From the NCBI GenBank assembly GCA_033782935.1, contig JAWQEG010001306.1, positions 2,108,001 through 2,172,000 of the forward strand: a stretch of 64,000 bases of DNA. Direction: 5' to 3'. Positions 1-11,808 of this stretch are shown here, piece by piece. The stretch's first letter is position 1; the number at the start of each line of letters is the position of its first letter. The position numbers were made by a program, and so were the translations under genes. The notes beneath the pieces are model-generated. The model saw only the letters and a list, made by a program, of their open reading frames with translations, made no database searches and was not told the origin of the DNA. The DNA comes from Petrolisthes cinctipes. Its lineage: Eukaryota; Arthropoda; Malacostraca; Decapoda; Porcellanidae.

Positions 1-96
1 CATCTTCAGTACCCGTTTATATCTCAAATTCAGGCTCAAAACACCCGAAAATTTAATATTTTGGGGTCCCAGAAGCAATCTGTACATGCCTACTCA
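1..96 (+). repeat. Partial monomer at left window edge
   Basis: This piece corresponds to offset 82 to the end of an A monomer. Its first bases are A1-like (CATCTTCAG), but the rest carries the private variant TTTAATATTTTGGGG that also occurs at 3577 in a B2 monomer. It is therefore probably an A1/B2 hybrid, and the start of the homology with 3529 onward lies within its first ten or so bases. Confidence 0.7.
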
Positions 97-3000
97 GTGT
101 TAGAGTATTTTCAAAATACATGCTCAAAACATACTGAAAATCGATCTTTTAGGTGCACAAAAGTCGATATGTGCATGCATCTTCAGTACCCGTTTATATC
201 TCAAATTCAGGCTCAAAACACCCGGAAATTCAATATTTTGGGGTCCCAGAAGCAATCTGTACATGCCTACTCAGTGTTAGAGTATTTTTAAAATACAGGC
301 CCAAAACATGCTGAAAATCGATATTTTAGATGCCAAAAGTCAATATGTGCATGTATCTTCTGTACCCGTTTATATCTCAAATTCAGGCTCAAAACACCCG
401 AAAATTCAATATTTTGGGGTCCCAGAAGCAATCTGTACATGCCTACACAGTGCTAGAATATTTTCAAAATATAGGCTAAAAACATGCTAAAAATCGACAT
501 TTTAGGTGCCAAAAAATCGATATCTCAAATTCAGTCCCAAAACACCCGAAAATTCGATATTTAGAGGTCCCAGAAGGTATCTGTACATGCCTACTCCGTG
601 TTAGAGTATTTTCAAAATACAGGCCAAAAACATACTGAAAATCGATCTTTCAGGTGCCCAAAAGTCGATATGTGCATGCATCTTCTGTACCCGTTTATAT
701 CTCAAATTCTGGCCCTAAACACCCGAAAATTCGATATTTTGGGGTCCCAGAAGCGATCTGTACATCCATACTCCGTGTTAGAGTATTTTCAAAATTCAGG
801 CCCAAAACATGATAAAAAATCGATATTTTTGGTGCCCAAAGTCAATATGTGCATGTATCTTCTGTACCCGTTTATATCTCAAATTCAGGCTCAAAACAAC
901 TGAAAATTCAATATTTTGGGGTCCCAGAAGCAATCTGTACATGCCTACTCAGTGCTAAAATATTTTCAAAATATAGTCTAAAAACATGCTAAAAATCGAT
1001 CTTTTAGGTGCCAAAAAGTCGATATCTCAAATTCAGTCCCAAAACACCCGAAAATTCGATATTTAGGGGCCCCAGAAGCGATCTGTACATGCCTACTCAG
1101 TGTTAGAGTATTTTCAAAATACAGGCCCAAAACATGCTGAAAATCGATATTTTAGATGCCTAAAGTCAATATGGGCATGTATCTTCTGTACCCGTTTATA
1201 TCTCAAATTCAGGCTCAAAACACCCGAAAATTCAATATTTTGGGGTCCCAGAAGCAATCTGTACATGCCTACTCAGTGTTAGAGTATTTTCAAAATACAG
1301 GCCCAAAACATGCTGAAAATCGATATTTTAGATGCCCAAAGTCAATATGTGCATGTATCTTCTGTACCCGTTTATATCTCAAATTCAGGCTCAAAACACC
1401 CGAAAATTCAATATTTTGGGGTCCCAGAAGCAATCTGTACATGCCTACACAGTGCTAGAATATTTTCAAAATATAGGCTAAAAACATGCTAAAAATCGAT
1501 ATTATAGGTGCCAAAAAATCGATATCTCAAATTCAGTCCCATAACACCCGAAAATTCGATATTTAGAGGTCCCAGAAGGTATCTGTACATGCCTACTCCG
1601 TGTTAGAGTATTTTCAAAATACAGGCCAAAAACATACTGAAAATCGATCTTTTAGGTGCCCAAAAGTCGATATATGCATTCATCTTCTGTACCCGTTTAT
1701 ATCTCAAATTCTGGCCCTAAACACCCGAAAATTCGATATTTTGGGGTCCCAGAAGCGATCTGTACATGCCTACTCCGTGTTAGAGTATTTTCAAAATTCA
1801 GGCACAAAAACATGCTAAAAATCGATATTTTTGGTGCCCAAAGTCAATATGTGCATGTATCTTCTGTACCCGTTTATATCTCAAATTCAGGCTCAAAACA
1901 CCCGAAAATTCAATATTTTGGGGTCCCGGAAGCAATCTGTACAGTGCTAGAATATTTTCAAAATATAGGCTAAAAACATGCTAAAAATCGATCTTTTAGG
2001 TGCCAAAAAGTCGATATCTCAAATTCAGTCCCAAAACACCCGAAAATTCGATATTTAGGGGTCCCAGAAGCGATCTGTACATGCCTACTCCGTGTTAGAG
2101 TATTTTCAAAATACATGCTCAAAACATACTGAAAATCGATCTTTTAGGTGCACAAAAGTCGATATGTGCATGCATCTTCAGTACCCTTTTATATCTCAAA
2201 TTCAGGCTCAAAACACCCGAAAATTCAATATTTTGGGGTCCCAGAAGCAATCTGTACATGCCTACTCAGTGTTAGAGTATTTTCAAAATACAGGCCCAAA
2301 ACATGCTGAAAATCGATATTTTAGATGCACAAAGTCAATATGTGCATGTATCTTCTGTACCCGTTTATATCTCAAATTCAGGCTCAAAACACCCGAAAAT
2401 TCAATATTTTGGGGTCCCAGAAGCAATCTGTACATGCCTACACAGTGCTAGAATATTTTCAAAATATAGGCGAAAAACATGCTAAAAATCGACATTTTAG
2501 GTGCCAAAAAATCGATATCTCAAATTCAGTCCCAAAACACCCGAAAATTCGATATTTAGAGGTCCCAGAAGGTATCTGTACATGCCTACTCCGTGTTAGA
2601 GTATTTTCAAAATACAGGCCAAAAACATACTGAAAATCGATCTTTCAGGTGCCCAAAAGTCGATATGTGCATGCATCTTCTGTACCCGTTTATATCTCAA
2701 ATTCTGGCCCTAAACACCCGAAAATTCGATATTTTGGGGTCCCAGAAGCGATCTGTACATGCCTACTCCGTGTTAGAGTATTTTCAAAATTCAGGCCCAA
2801 AACATGCTGAAAATCGATATTTTTGGTGCCCAAAGTCAATATGTGCATGTATCTTCTGTACCCGTTTATATCTCAAATTCAGGCTCAAAACACCCGAAAA
2901 TTGAATATTTTGGGGTCCCAGAAGCAATCTGTACAAGCCTACTCAGTGCTAGAATATTTTCAAAATATAGGCTAAAAACATGCTAAAAATCGATCTTTTA

Positions 3001-3624
3001 GGTGCCAAAAAGTCGATATCTCAAATTCAGTCCCAAAACACCCGAAAATTCGATATTTATGGGCCCCAGAATCGATCTGTACATGCCTACTCCGTGTTAG
3101 AGTATTTTCAAAATACATGCTCAAAACATACTGAAAATCGATCTTTTAGGTGCACAAAAGTCGATATGTGCATGCATCTTCAGTACCCGTTTATATCTCA
3201 AATTCAGGCTCAAAACACCCGGAAATTCAATATTTTGGGGTCCCAGAAGCAATCTGTACATGCCTACTCCGTGTTAGAGTATTTTCAAAATACAGGCCAA
3301 AAACATACTGAAAATCGATCTTTCAGGTGCCCAAAAGTCGATATGTGCATGCATCTTCTGTACCCGTTTATATCTCAAATTCTGGCCCTAAACACCCGAA
3401 AATTCGATATTTTGGGGTCCCAGAAGCGATCTGTACATCCATACTCCGTGTTAGAGTATTTTCAAAATTCAGGCCCAAAACATGATAAAAAATCGATATT
3501 TTTGGTGCCCAAAGTCAATATGTGCATGTATCTTCTGTACCCGTTTATATCTCAAATTCAGGCTCAAAACACCCGAAAATTTAATATTTTGGGGTCCCAG
3601 AAGCAATCTGTACATGCCTACTCA
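97..3624 (+). repeat. 3,528-bp super-repeat, copy 1 (21 monomers)
   Basis: Order and starts: A1 97, B1 274, C1 450, A2 598, B2 775 (177 bp), C2 952, B1 1100, B1 1276, C1 1452, A2 1600, B2 1777 (167 bp), C2 1944, A1 2092, B1 2269, C1 2445, A2 2593, B2 2770, C2 2946, A1 3094, A2 3271, B2 3448 (177 bp). These lengths sum to exactly 3,528. Private markers include GATAAAAAATCG at about 810, GGGCATG at 1171, GGTCCCGGAAG at about 1923 and GGGCCCCAGAATCG at about 3061. A run of four monomers without a C (3094-3801) yields the longest open frame in the window, 279 codons at 2980-3819; I regard it as non-coding. Confidence 0.95.
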
Positions 3625-6600
3625 GTGTTAGAGTATTTTCAAAATACATGCTCAAAACATACTGAAAATCGATCTTTTAGGTGCACAAAAGTCGATATGT
3701 GCATGCATCTTCAGTACCCGTTTATATCTCAAATTCAGGCTCAAAACACCCGGAAATTCAATATTTTGGGGTCCCAGAAGCAATCTGTACATGCCTACTC
3801 AGTGTTAGAGTATTTTTAAAATACAGGCCCAAAACATGCTGAAAATCGATATTTTAGATGCCAAAAGTCAATATGTGCATGTATCTTCTGTACCCGTTTA
3901 TATCTCAAATTCAGGCTCAAAACACCCGAAAATTCAATATTTTGGGGTCCCAGAAGCAATCTGTACATGCCTACACAGTGCTAGAATATTTTCAAAATAT
4001 AGGCTAAAAACATGCTAAAAATCGACATTTTAGGTGCCAAAAAATCGATATCTCAAATTCAGTCCCAAAACACCCGAAAATTCGATATTTAGAGGTCCCA
4101 GAAGGTATCTGTACATGCCTACTCCGTGTTAGAGTATTTTCAAAATACAGGCCAAAAACATACTGAAAATCGATCTTTCAGGTGCCCAAAAGTCGATATG
4201 TGCATGCATCTTCTGTACCCGTTTATATCTCAAATTCTGGCCCTAAACACCCGAAAATTCGATATTTTGGGGTCCCAGAAGCGATCTGTACATCCATACT
4301 CCGTGTTAGAGTATTTTCAAAATTCAGGCCCAAAACATGATAAAAAATCGATATTTTTGGTGCCCAAAGTCAATATGTGCATGTATCTTCTGTACCCGTT
4401 TATATCTCAAATTCAGGCTCAAAACAACTGAAAATTCAATATTTTGGGGTCCCAGAAGCAATCTGTACATGCCTACTCAGTGCTAAAATATTTTCAAAAT
4501 ATAGTCTAAAAACATGCTAAAAATCGATCTTTTAGGTGCCAAAAAGTCGATATCTCAAATTCAGTCCCAAAACACCCGAAAATTCGATATTTAGGGGCCC
4601 CAGAAGCGATCTGTACATGCCTACTCAGTGTTAGAGTATTTTCAAAATACAGGCCCAAAACATGCTGAAAATCGATATTTTAGATGCCTAAAGTCAATAT
4701 GGGCATGTATCTTCTGTACCCGTTTATATCTCAAATTCAGGCTCAAAACACCCGAAAATTCAATATTTTGGGGTCCCAGAAGCAATCTGTACATGCCTAC
4801 TCAGTGTTAGAGTATTTTCAAAATACAGGCCCAAAACATGCTGAAAATCGATATTTTAGATGCCCAAAGTCAATATGTGCATGTATCTTCTGTACCCGTT
4901 TATATCTCAAATTCAGGCTCAAAACACCCGAAAATTCAATATTTTGGGGTCCCAGAAGCAATCTGTACATGCCTACACAGTGCTAGAATATTTTCAAAAT
5001 ATAGGCTAAAAACATGCTAAAAATCGATATTATAGGTGCCAAAAAATCGATATCTCAAATTCAGTCCCATAACACCCGAAAATTCGATATTTAGAGGTCC
5101 CAGAAGGTATCTGTACATGCCTACTCCGTGTTAGAGTATTTTCAAAATACAGGCCAAAAACATACTGAAAATCGATCTTTTAGGTGCCCAAAAGTCGATA
5201 TATGCATTCATCTTCTGTACCCGTTTATATCTCAAATTCTGGCCCTAAACACCCGAAAATTCGATATTTTGGGGTCCCAGAAGCGATCTGTACATGCCTA
5301 CTCCGTGTTAGAGTATTTTCAAAATTCAGGCACAAAAACATGCTAAAAATCGATATTTTTGGTGCCCAAAGTCAATATGTGCATGTATCTTCTGTACCCG
5401 TTTATATCTCAAATTCAGGCTCAAAACACCCGAAAATTCAATATTTTGGGGTCCCGGAAGCAATCTGTACAGTGCTAGAATATTTTCAAAATATAGGCTA
5501 AAAACATGCTAAAAATCGATCTTTTAGGTGCCAAAAAGTCGATATCTCAAATTCAGTCCCAAAACACCCGAAAATTCGATATTTAGGGGTCCCAGAAGCG
5601 ATCTGTACATGCCTACTCCGTGTTAGAGTATTTTCAAAATACATGCTCAAAACATACTGAAAATCGATCTTTTAGGTGCACAAAAGTCGATATGTGCATG
5701 CATCTTCAGTACCCTTTTATATCTCAAATTCAGGCTCAAAACACCCGAAAATTCAATATTTTGGGGTCCCAGAAGCAATCTGTACATGCCTACTCAGTGT
5801 TAGAGTATTTTCAAAATACAGGCCCAAAACATGCTGAAAATCGATATTTTAGATGCACAAAGTCAATATGTGCATGTATCTTCTGTACCCGTTTATATCT
5901 CAAATTCAGGCTCAAAACACCCGAAAATTCAATATTTTGGGGTCCCAGAAGCAATCTGTACATGCCTACACAGTGCTAGAATATTTTCAAAATATAGGCG
6001 AAAAACATGCTAAAAATCGACATTTTAGGTGCCAAAAAATCGATATCTCAAATTCAGTCCCAAAACACCCGAAAATTCGATATTTAGAGGTCCCAGAAGG
6101 TATCTGTACATGCCTACTCCGTGTTAGAGTATTTTCAAAATACAGGCCAAAAACATACTGAAAATCGATCTTTCAGGTGCCCAAAAGTCGATATGTGCAT
6201 GCATCTTCTGTACCCGTTTATATCTCAAATTCTGGCCCTAAACACCCGAAAATTCGATATTTTGGGGTCCCAGAAGCGATCTGTACATGCCTACTCCGTG
6301 TTAGAGTATTTTCAAAATTCAGGCCCAAAACATGCTGAAAATCGATATTTTTGGTGCCCAAAGTCAATATGTGCATGTATCTTCTGTACCCGTTTATATC
6401 TCAAATTCAGGCTCAAAACACCCGAAAATTGAATATTTTGGGGTCCCAGAAGCAATCTGTACAAGCCTACTCAGTGCTAGAATATTTTCAAAATATAGGC
6501 TAAAAACATGCTAAAAATCGATCTTTTAGGTGCCAAAAAGTCGATATCTCAAATTCAGTCCCAAAACACCCGAAAATTCGATATTTATGGGCCCCAGAAT

Positions 6601-7152
6601 CGATCTGTACATGCCTACTCCGTGTTAGAGTATTTTCAAAATACATGCTCAAAACATACTGAAAATCGATCTTTTAGGTGCACAAAAGTCGATATGTGCA
6701 TGCATCTTCAGTACCCGTTTATATCTCAAATTCAGGCTCAAAACACCCGGAAATTCAATATTTTGGGGTCCCAGAAGCAATCTGTACATGCCTACTCCGT
6801 GTTAGAGTATTTTCAAAATACAGGCCAAAAACATACTGAAAATCGATCTTTCAGGTGCCCAAAAGTCGATATGTGCATGCATCTTCTGTACCCGTTTATA
6901 TCTCAAATTCTGGCCCTAAACACCCGAAAATTCGATATTTTGGGGTCCCAGAAGCGATCTGTACATCCATACTCCGTGTTAGAGTATTTTCAAAATTCAG
7001 GCCCAAAACATGATAAAAAATCGATATTTTTGGTGCCCAAAGTCAATATGTGCATGTATCTTCTGTACCCGTTTATATCTCAAATTCAGGCTCAAAACAA
7101 CTGAAAATTCAATATTTTGGGGTCCCAGAAGCAATCTGTACATGCCTACTCA
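3625..7152 (+). repeat. 3,528-bp super-repeat, copy 2
   Basis: This copy repeats copy 1 at an offset of exactly 3,528 bp, including its private variants and both indel-bearing B2 monomers. I found no difference at the positions I compared, and the translations of corresponding frames are the same. After its last A2-B2 pair (6799, 6976) the sequence does not restart at A1; it continues as if from the C2 at 952. Confidence 0.95.
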
Positions 7153-7860
7153 GTGCTAAAATATTTTCAAAATATAGTCTAAAAACATGCTAAAAATCGA
7201 TCTTTTATGTGCCAAAAAGTCGATATCTCAAATTCAGTCCCAAAACACCCGAAAATTCTTTATTTAGGGGCCCCAGAAGCGATCTGTACATGCCTACTCA
7301 GTGTTAGAGTATTTTCAAAATACAGGCCCAAAACATGCTGAAAATCGATATTTTAGATGCCTAAAGTCAATATAGGCATGTATCTTCTGTACCCGTTTAT
7401 ATCTCAAATTCAGGCTCAAAACACCCGAAAATTCAATATTTTGGGGTCCCAGAAGCAATCTGTACATGCCTACTCAGTGTTAGAGTATTTTCAAAATACA
7501 GGCCCAAAACATGCTGAAAATCGATATTTTAGATGCCCAAAGTCAATATGTGCATGTATCTTCTGTACCCGTTTATATCTCAAATTCAGGCTCAAAACAC
7601 CCGAAAATTCAATATTTTGGGGTCCCAGAAGCAATCTGTACATGCCTACACAGTGCTAGAATATTTTCAAAATATAGGCTAAAAACATGCTAAAAATCGA
7701 TATTATAGGTGCCAAAAAATCGATATCTCAAATTCAGTCCCATAACACCCGAAAATTCGATATTTAGAGGTCCCAGAAGGTATCTGTACATGCCTACTCC
7801 GTGTTAGAGTATTTTCAAAATACAGGCCAAAAACATACTGAAAATCGATCTTTTAGGTGC
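7153..7860 (+). repeat. Truncated third copy of the 3,528-bp super-repeat
   Basis: Monomers C2 7153, B1 7301, B1 7477, C1 7653 and the head of A 7801 match 952-1659 at offset 6,201. A few differences have accumulated: TTTTATGTGCC near 7204, AATTCTTTATTTAGG near 7255 and TATAGGCATG at 7371. Similarity ends near 7861, where A2-type GTGCCC is replaced by A1-type GTGCAC. Confidence 0.88.
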
Positions 7861-8802
7861 ACAAAAGTCGATATGTGCATGCATCTTCAATACCCGTTTA
7901 TATCTCAAATTCAGGCTCAAAACACCCGAAAATTCAATATTTTGGGGTCCCAGAAGCAATCTGTACATGCCTACTCAGTGTTAGAGTATTTTCAAAATAC
8001 AGGCCCAAAACATGCTGAAAATCGATATTTTAGATGCCCAAAGTCAATATGTGCATGTATCTTCTGTACCCGTTTATATCTCAAATTCTGGCTCAAAACA
8101 CCCGAAAATTCAATATTTTGGGGTCCCAGAAGCAATCTGTACATGCCTACACAGTGCTAGAATATTTTCAAAATATAGGCGAAAAATATGCTAAAAATCG
8201 ATATTATAGGTGCCAAAAAATCGATATCTCAAATTCAGTCCCAAAACACCCGAAAATTCGATATTTAGTGGTCCCAGAAGCGATCTGTACATGCCTACTC
8301 CGTGTTAGAGTATTTTCAAAATACATGCTCAAAACATACTGAAAATCGATCTTTTAGGTGCACAAAAGTCGATATGTGCATGCATCTTCAGTACCCGTTT
8401 ATATCTCAAATTCAGGCTCAAAACACCCGGAAATTCAATATTTTGGGGTCCCAGAAGCAATCTGTACATGCCTACTTAGTGTTAGAGTATTTTCAAAATA
8501 CAGGCCCAAAACATGCTGAAAATCGATATTTTAGATGCCCAAAGTCAATATGTGCATGTATCTTCTGTATCCGTTTATATCTCAAATTCAGGCTCAAAAC
8601 ACCCGAAAATTCAATATTTTGGGGTCTCAGAAGCAATCTGTACATGCCTACACACTGCTAGAATATTTTCAAAATATAGACTAAAAACATGTTAAAAATC
8701 GACATTTTAGGTGCCAAAAAATCGATATCTCAAATTCAGTCCCAAAACACCCGAAAATTCGATATTTAGAGGTCCCAGAAGGTATCTGTACATGCCTACT
8801 CC

Positions 8803-8979
8803 GTGTTAGAGTATTTTCAAAATACAGGCCAAAAACATACTGAAAATCGATCTTTTAGGTGCCCAAAAGTCGATATGTGCATGCATCTTCTGTACCCGTT
8901 TATATCTCAAATTCTGGCCCTAAACACCCGAAAATTCGATATTTTGGGGTCCCAGAAGCGATCTGTACATGCCTACTCC
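8803..8979 (+). repeat. Reference monomer A2 (177 bp)
   Basis: A2 differs from A1 by TACAGGCCAAAAACATACTG, GTGCCCAAAAGTCGATATG and GCATCTTCTGTACCCG. Its second half usually carries TCTGGCCCTAAACACCCG, AATTCGATATTTTGGGG and AGAAGCGATCTG. It usually follows C1 and precedes B2. Confidence 0.93.
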
Positions 8980-9155
8980 GTGTTAGAGTATTTTCAAAAT
9001 TCAGGCCCAAAACATGCTGAAAATCGATATTTTTGGTGCCCAAAGTCAATATGTGCATGTATCTTCTGTACCCGTTTATATCTCAAATTCAGGCTCAAAA
9101 CACCCGAAAATTCAATATTTTGGGGTCCCAGAAGCAATCTGTACATGCCTACTCA
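8980..9155 (+). repeat. Reference monomer B2 (176 bp)
   Basis: B2 is distinguished from B1 by AAAATTCAGGCCCAAAACA near the start, which breaks one pair of the 15-nt dyad, and by GATATTTTTGGTGCCCAAAG instead of the TAGATGCCC form. A derived version reads GGCGCCC (for example 18957, 19957, 22130). Confidence 0.93.
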
Positions 9156-9303
9156 GTGCTAGAATATTTTCAAAATATAGGCTAAAAACATGCAAAAAAT
9201 CGATCTTTTAGGTGCCAAAAAGTCGATATCTCAAATTCAGTCCCAAAACACCCGAAAATTCGATATTTAGGGGTCCCAGAAGCGATCTGTACATGCCTAC
9301 TCC
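9156..9303 (+). repeat. Reference monomer C2 (148 bp)
   Basis: C2 has the same 29-bp absence as C1, but carries AATCGATCTTTTAGGTGCC, AAAAAGTCGATATC, ATATTTAGGGGTCCC and AGAAGCGATCTG. It usually precedes A1. This copy has ATGCAAAAAATCG in place of the common ATGCTAAAAATCG. Confidence 0.93.
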
Positions 9304-11808
9304 GTGTTAGAGTATTTTCAAAATACATGCTCAAAACATACTGAAAATCGATCTTTTAGGTGCACAAAAGTCGATATGTGCATGCATCTTCAGTACCCGT
9401 TTATATCTCAAATTCAGTCCCAAAACACCCGAAATTCGATATTTAGAGGTCCCAGAAGGTATCTGTACATGCCTACTCCGTGTTAGAGTATTTTCAAAAT
9501 ACAGGCCAAAAACATACTGAAAATCGATCTTTTAGGTGCCCAAAAGTCGATATGTGCATGCATCTTCTGTACCCGTTTATATATCAAATTCTGGCTCTAA
9601 ACACCCGAAAATTCGATATTTTGGGGTCCCAGAAGCGATCTGTACATGCCTACTCCGTGTTAGAGTATTTTTAAAATTCAGGCCCAAAACATGCTGAAAA
9701 TCGATATTTTTGGTGCCCAAAGTCAATATATGCATGTATCTTCTGTACCCGTTTATATTTCAAATTCAGGCTCAAAACACCCGAAAATTCAATATTTTGG
9801 GGTCCCAGAAGCAATCTGTACATGCCTACTCAGTGCTAGAATATTTTCAAAATATAGGCTAAAAACATGCTAAAAATCGATCTTTTAGGTGCCAAAAAGT
9901 CGATATCTCAAATTCAGTCCCAAAACGCCCGAAAATTCGATATTTAGAGGTCCCAGAAGGTATCTGTACATGTCTACTCCGTGTTAAAGTATTTTCAAAA
10001 TACAGGCCAAAAACATACTGAAAATCGATCTTTTAGGTGCCCAAAAGTCGATATGTGCATGCATCTTCTGTACCCGTTTATATCTCAAATTCAGGCTCAA
10101 AACACCCGAAAATTCAATATTTTGGGGTCCCAGAAGCAATCTGTACATGCCTACACAGTGCTAGAATATTTTCAAAATATAGGCTAAAAACATGCTGAAA
10201 ATCGATATTTTAGGTGCCAAAAAATCGATATATCAAATTCAGTCCCAAAACACCCGAAAATTCGATATTTAGAGGTCCAAGAAGGTATCTGTACATGCCT
10301 ACTCCGCGTTAGAGTATTTTCAAAATACAGGCCAAAAACATACTGAAAATCGATCTTTTAGGTGCCCAAAAGTCGATATGTGCATGCATCTTATGTACCC
10401 GTTTATATCTCAAATTCTGGCCCTAAACACCCGAAAATTCGATATTTTGGGGTCCCAGAAGCGATCTGTACATGCCTACTCCGTGTTAGAGTATTTTCAA
10501 AATTCAGGCCCAAAACATGCTGAAAATCGATATTTTTGGTGCCCAAAGTCAATATGTGCATGTATCTTCTGTACCCGTTTATATCTCAAATTCAGGCTCA
10601 AAACAACCGAAAATTCAATATTTTGGGGTCCCAGAAGCAATCTGTACTTGCCTACTCAGTGCTAGAATATTTTCAAAATATAGGCTAAAAACATGCTAAA
10701 AATCGATCTTTTAGGTGCCAAAAAGTCGATATCTCAAATTCAGTCCCAAAACACCCGAAAATTCAATATTTTGGGGTCCCAGAAGCAATCTGTACATGCC
10801 TACTCAGTGTTAGAGTATTTTCAAAATACAGGCCTAAAACATGCTGAAAATCGATATTTTAGATGCCCAAAGTCAATATGTGCATGTATCTTCTGTACCC
10901 ATTTATATCTCAAATTCAGGCTCAAAACACCCGAAAATTCAATATTTTGGGGTCCCAGAAGCAATCTGTACATGCCTACACAGTGCTAGAATATTTTCAA
11001 AATATAGGCTAAAAACGTGCTAAAAATCGACATTTTAGGTGCCAAAAAATCGATATCTCAAATTCAGTCCCAAAACACCCGAAAATTCGATATTTAGAGG
11101 TCCCAGAAGGTATCTGTACATGCCTACTCCGTGTTAGAGTATTTTCAAAATACAGGCCAAAAACATACTGAAAATCGATCTTTTAGGTGCCCAAAAGTCG
11201 ATATGTGCATGCATCTTCTGTACAAGTTTATATTTCAAATTCTGGCCCTAAACACCCGAAAATTCAATATTTTGGTTTCTCAGAAGCGATCTGTACATGC
11301 CTACTCCGTGTTAGAGTATTTTCAAAATTCAGGCCCAAAACATGCAGAAAATCGATATTTTTGGTGCCCAAAGTCAATATGTGCATGTATCTTCAGAACC
11401 CGTTTATATCTCAAATTCAGGCCCAAAACACCCGAAAATTCAATATTTTGGGGTCCCAGAAGCAATCTGTACATGCCTACTCAGTGTTAGAGTTTTTTCA
11501 AAATTCAGGCCCAAAACATGCTGAAAATCGATATTTTAGATGCCCAAAGTCAATATGTGCATGTATCTTCTGTTCCCGTTTATATCTCAAATTCAGGCTC
11601 AAAACACCCGAAAATTCAATATTTTGGGGTCCCAGAAGCAATCTGTACATGCCTACACAGTGCTTGAATATTTTCAAAATATAGGCTAAAAAACATGCTA
11701 AAAATCGACATTTTAGATGCCAAAAAATCGATATATCAAATTCAGTCCCAAAACACCCGAAAATTCGATATTTAGGGGTCCCAGAAGCGATCTGTACATG
11801 CCTACTCC

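Larger units (their letters stand above)
8302..9303 (+). repeat. Canonical 1,002-bp hexamer A1-B1-C1-A2-B2-C2
   Basis: Monomer starts are 8302, 8479, 8655, 8803, 8980 and 9156, followed by the next A1 head at 9304. The two 501-bp halves are trimers of different subtype. The same order occurs at 97-1099 (with one extra A in B2), 2092-3093, 3625-4627 and 5620-6621. It is probably an older higher-order unit that later exchanges have scrambled elsewhere. Confidence 0.85.
7801..11808 (+). repeat. Irregular trimer block with hybrid monomers
   Basis: Starts: A2/A1 hybrid 7801, B1 7978, C1 8154, A1 8302, B1 8479, C1 8655, A2 8803, B2 8980, C2 9156, A1/C hybrid 9304 (176 bp), A2 9480, B2 9657, C2/C1 hybrid 9833, A2 9981, C 10158, A2 10306, B2 10483, C2 10659, B1 10807, C1 10983, A2 11131, B2 11308, B 11484, C 11660 (149 bp). 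Loss of a B (9981 to 10158) and direct C2-B1 joins (10807) show that monomer order is not strictly kept. Nothing other than satellite is present. Confidence 0.9.

Noticed and set aside
2980..3819. 279-codon open frame, and many 60-198-codon frames throughout the window, as protein-coding genes
   Set aside because: The frames are by-products of a stop-poor monomer of 177 bp (59 codons). Two frames are open at once over the same DNA, and frames end in nearly every C monomer. Several duplication units (500, 3,173, 3,257, 4,657 and 5,836 bp) and common indels of 1, 10 and 29 bp are not multiples of three, so no reading-frame constraint is visible. No promoter, intron or domain is recognisable.
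8930..8960. CENP-B box-like match at AATTCGATATTTTGGGGTCC
   Set aside because: Against the published vertebrate 17-bp motif it keeps 7 of 9 fixed positions (TTCG and GGG kept; the central A and the first C of CGGG are lost). Most A1 and B monomers read TTCA and match even less. In an AT-rich satellite this is not convincing without binding data.
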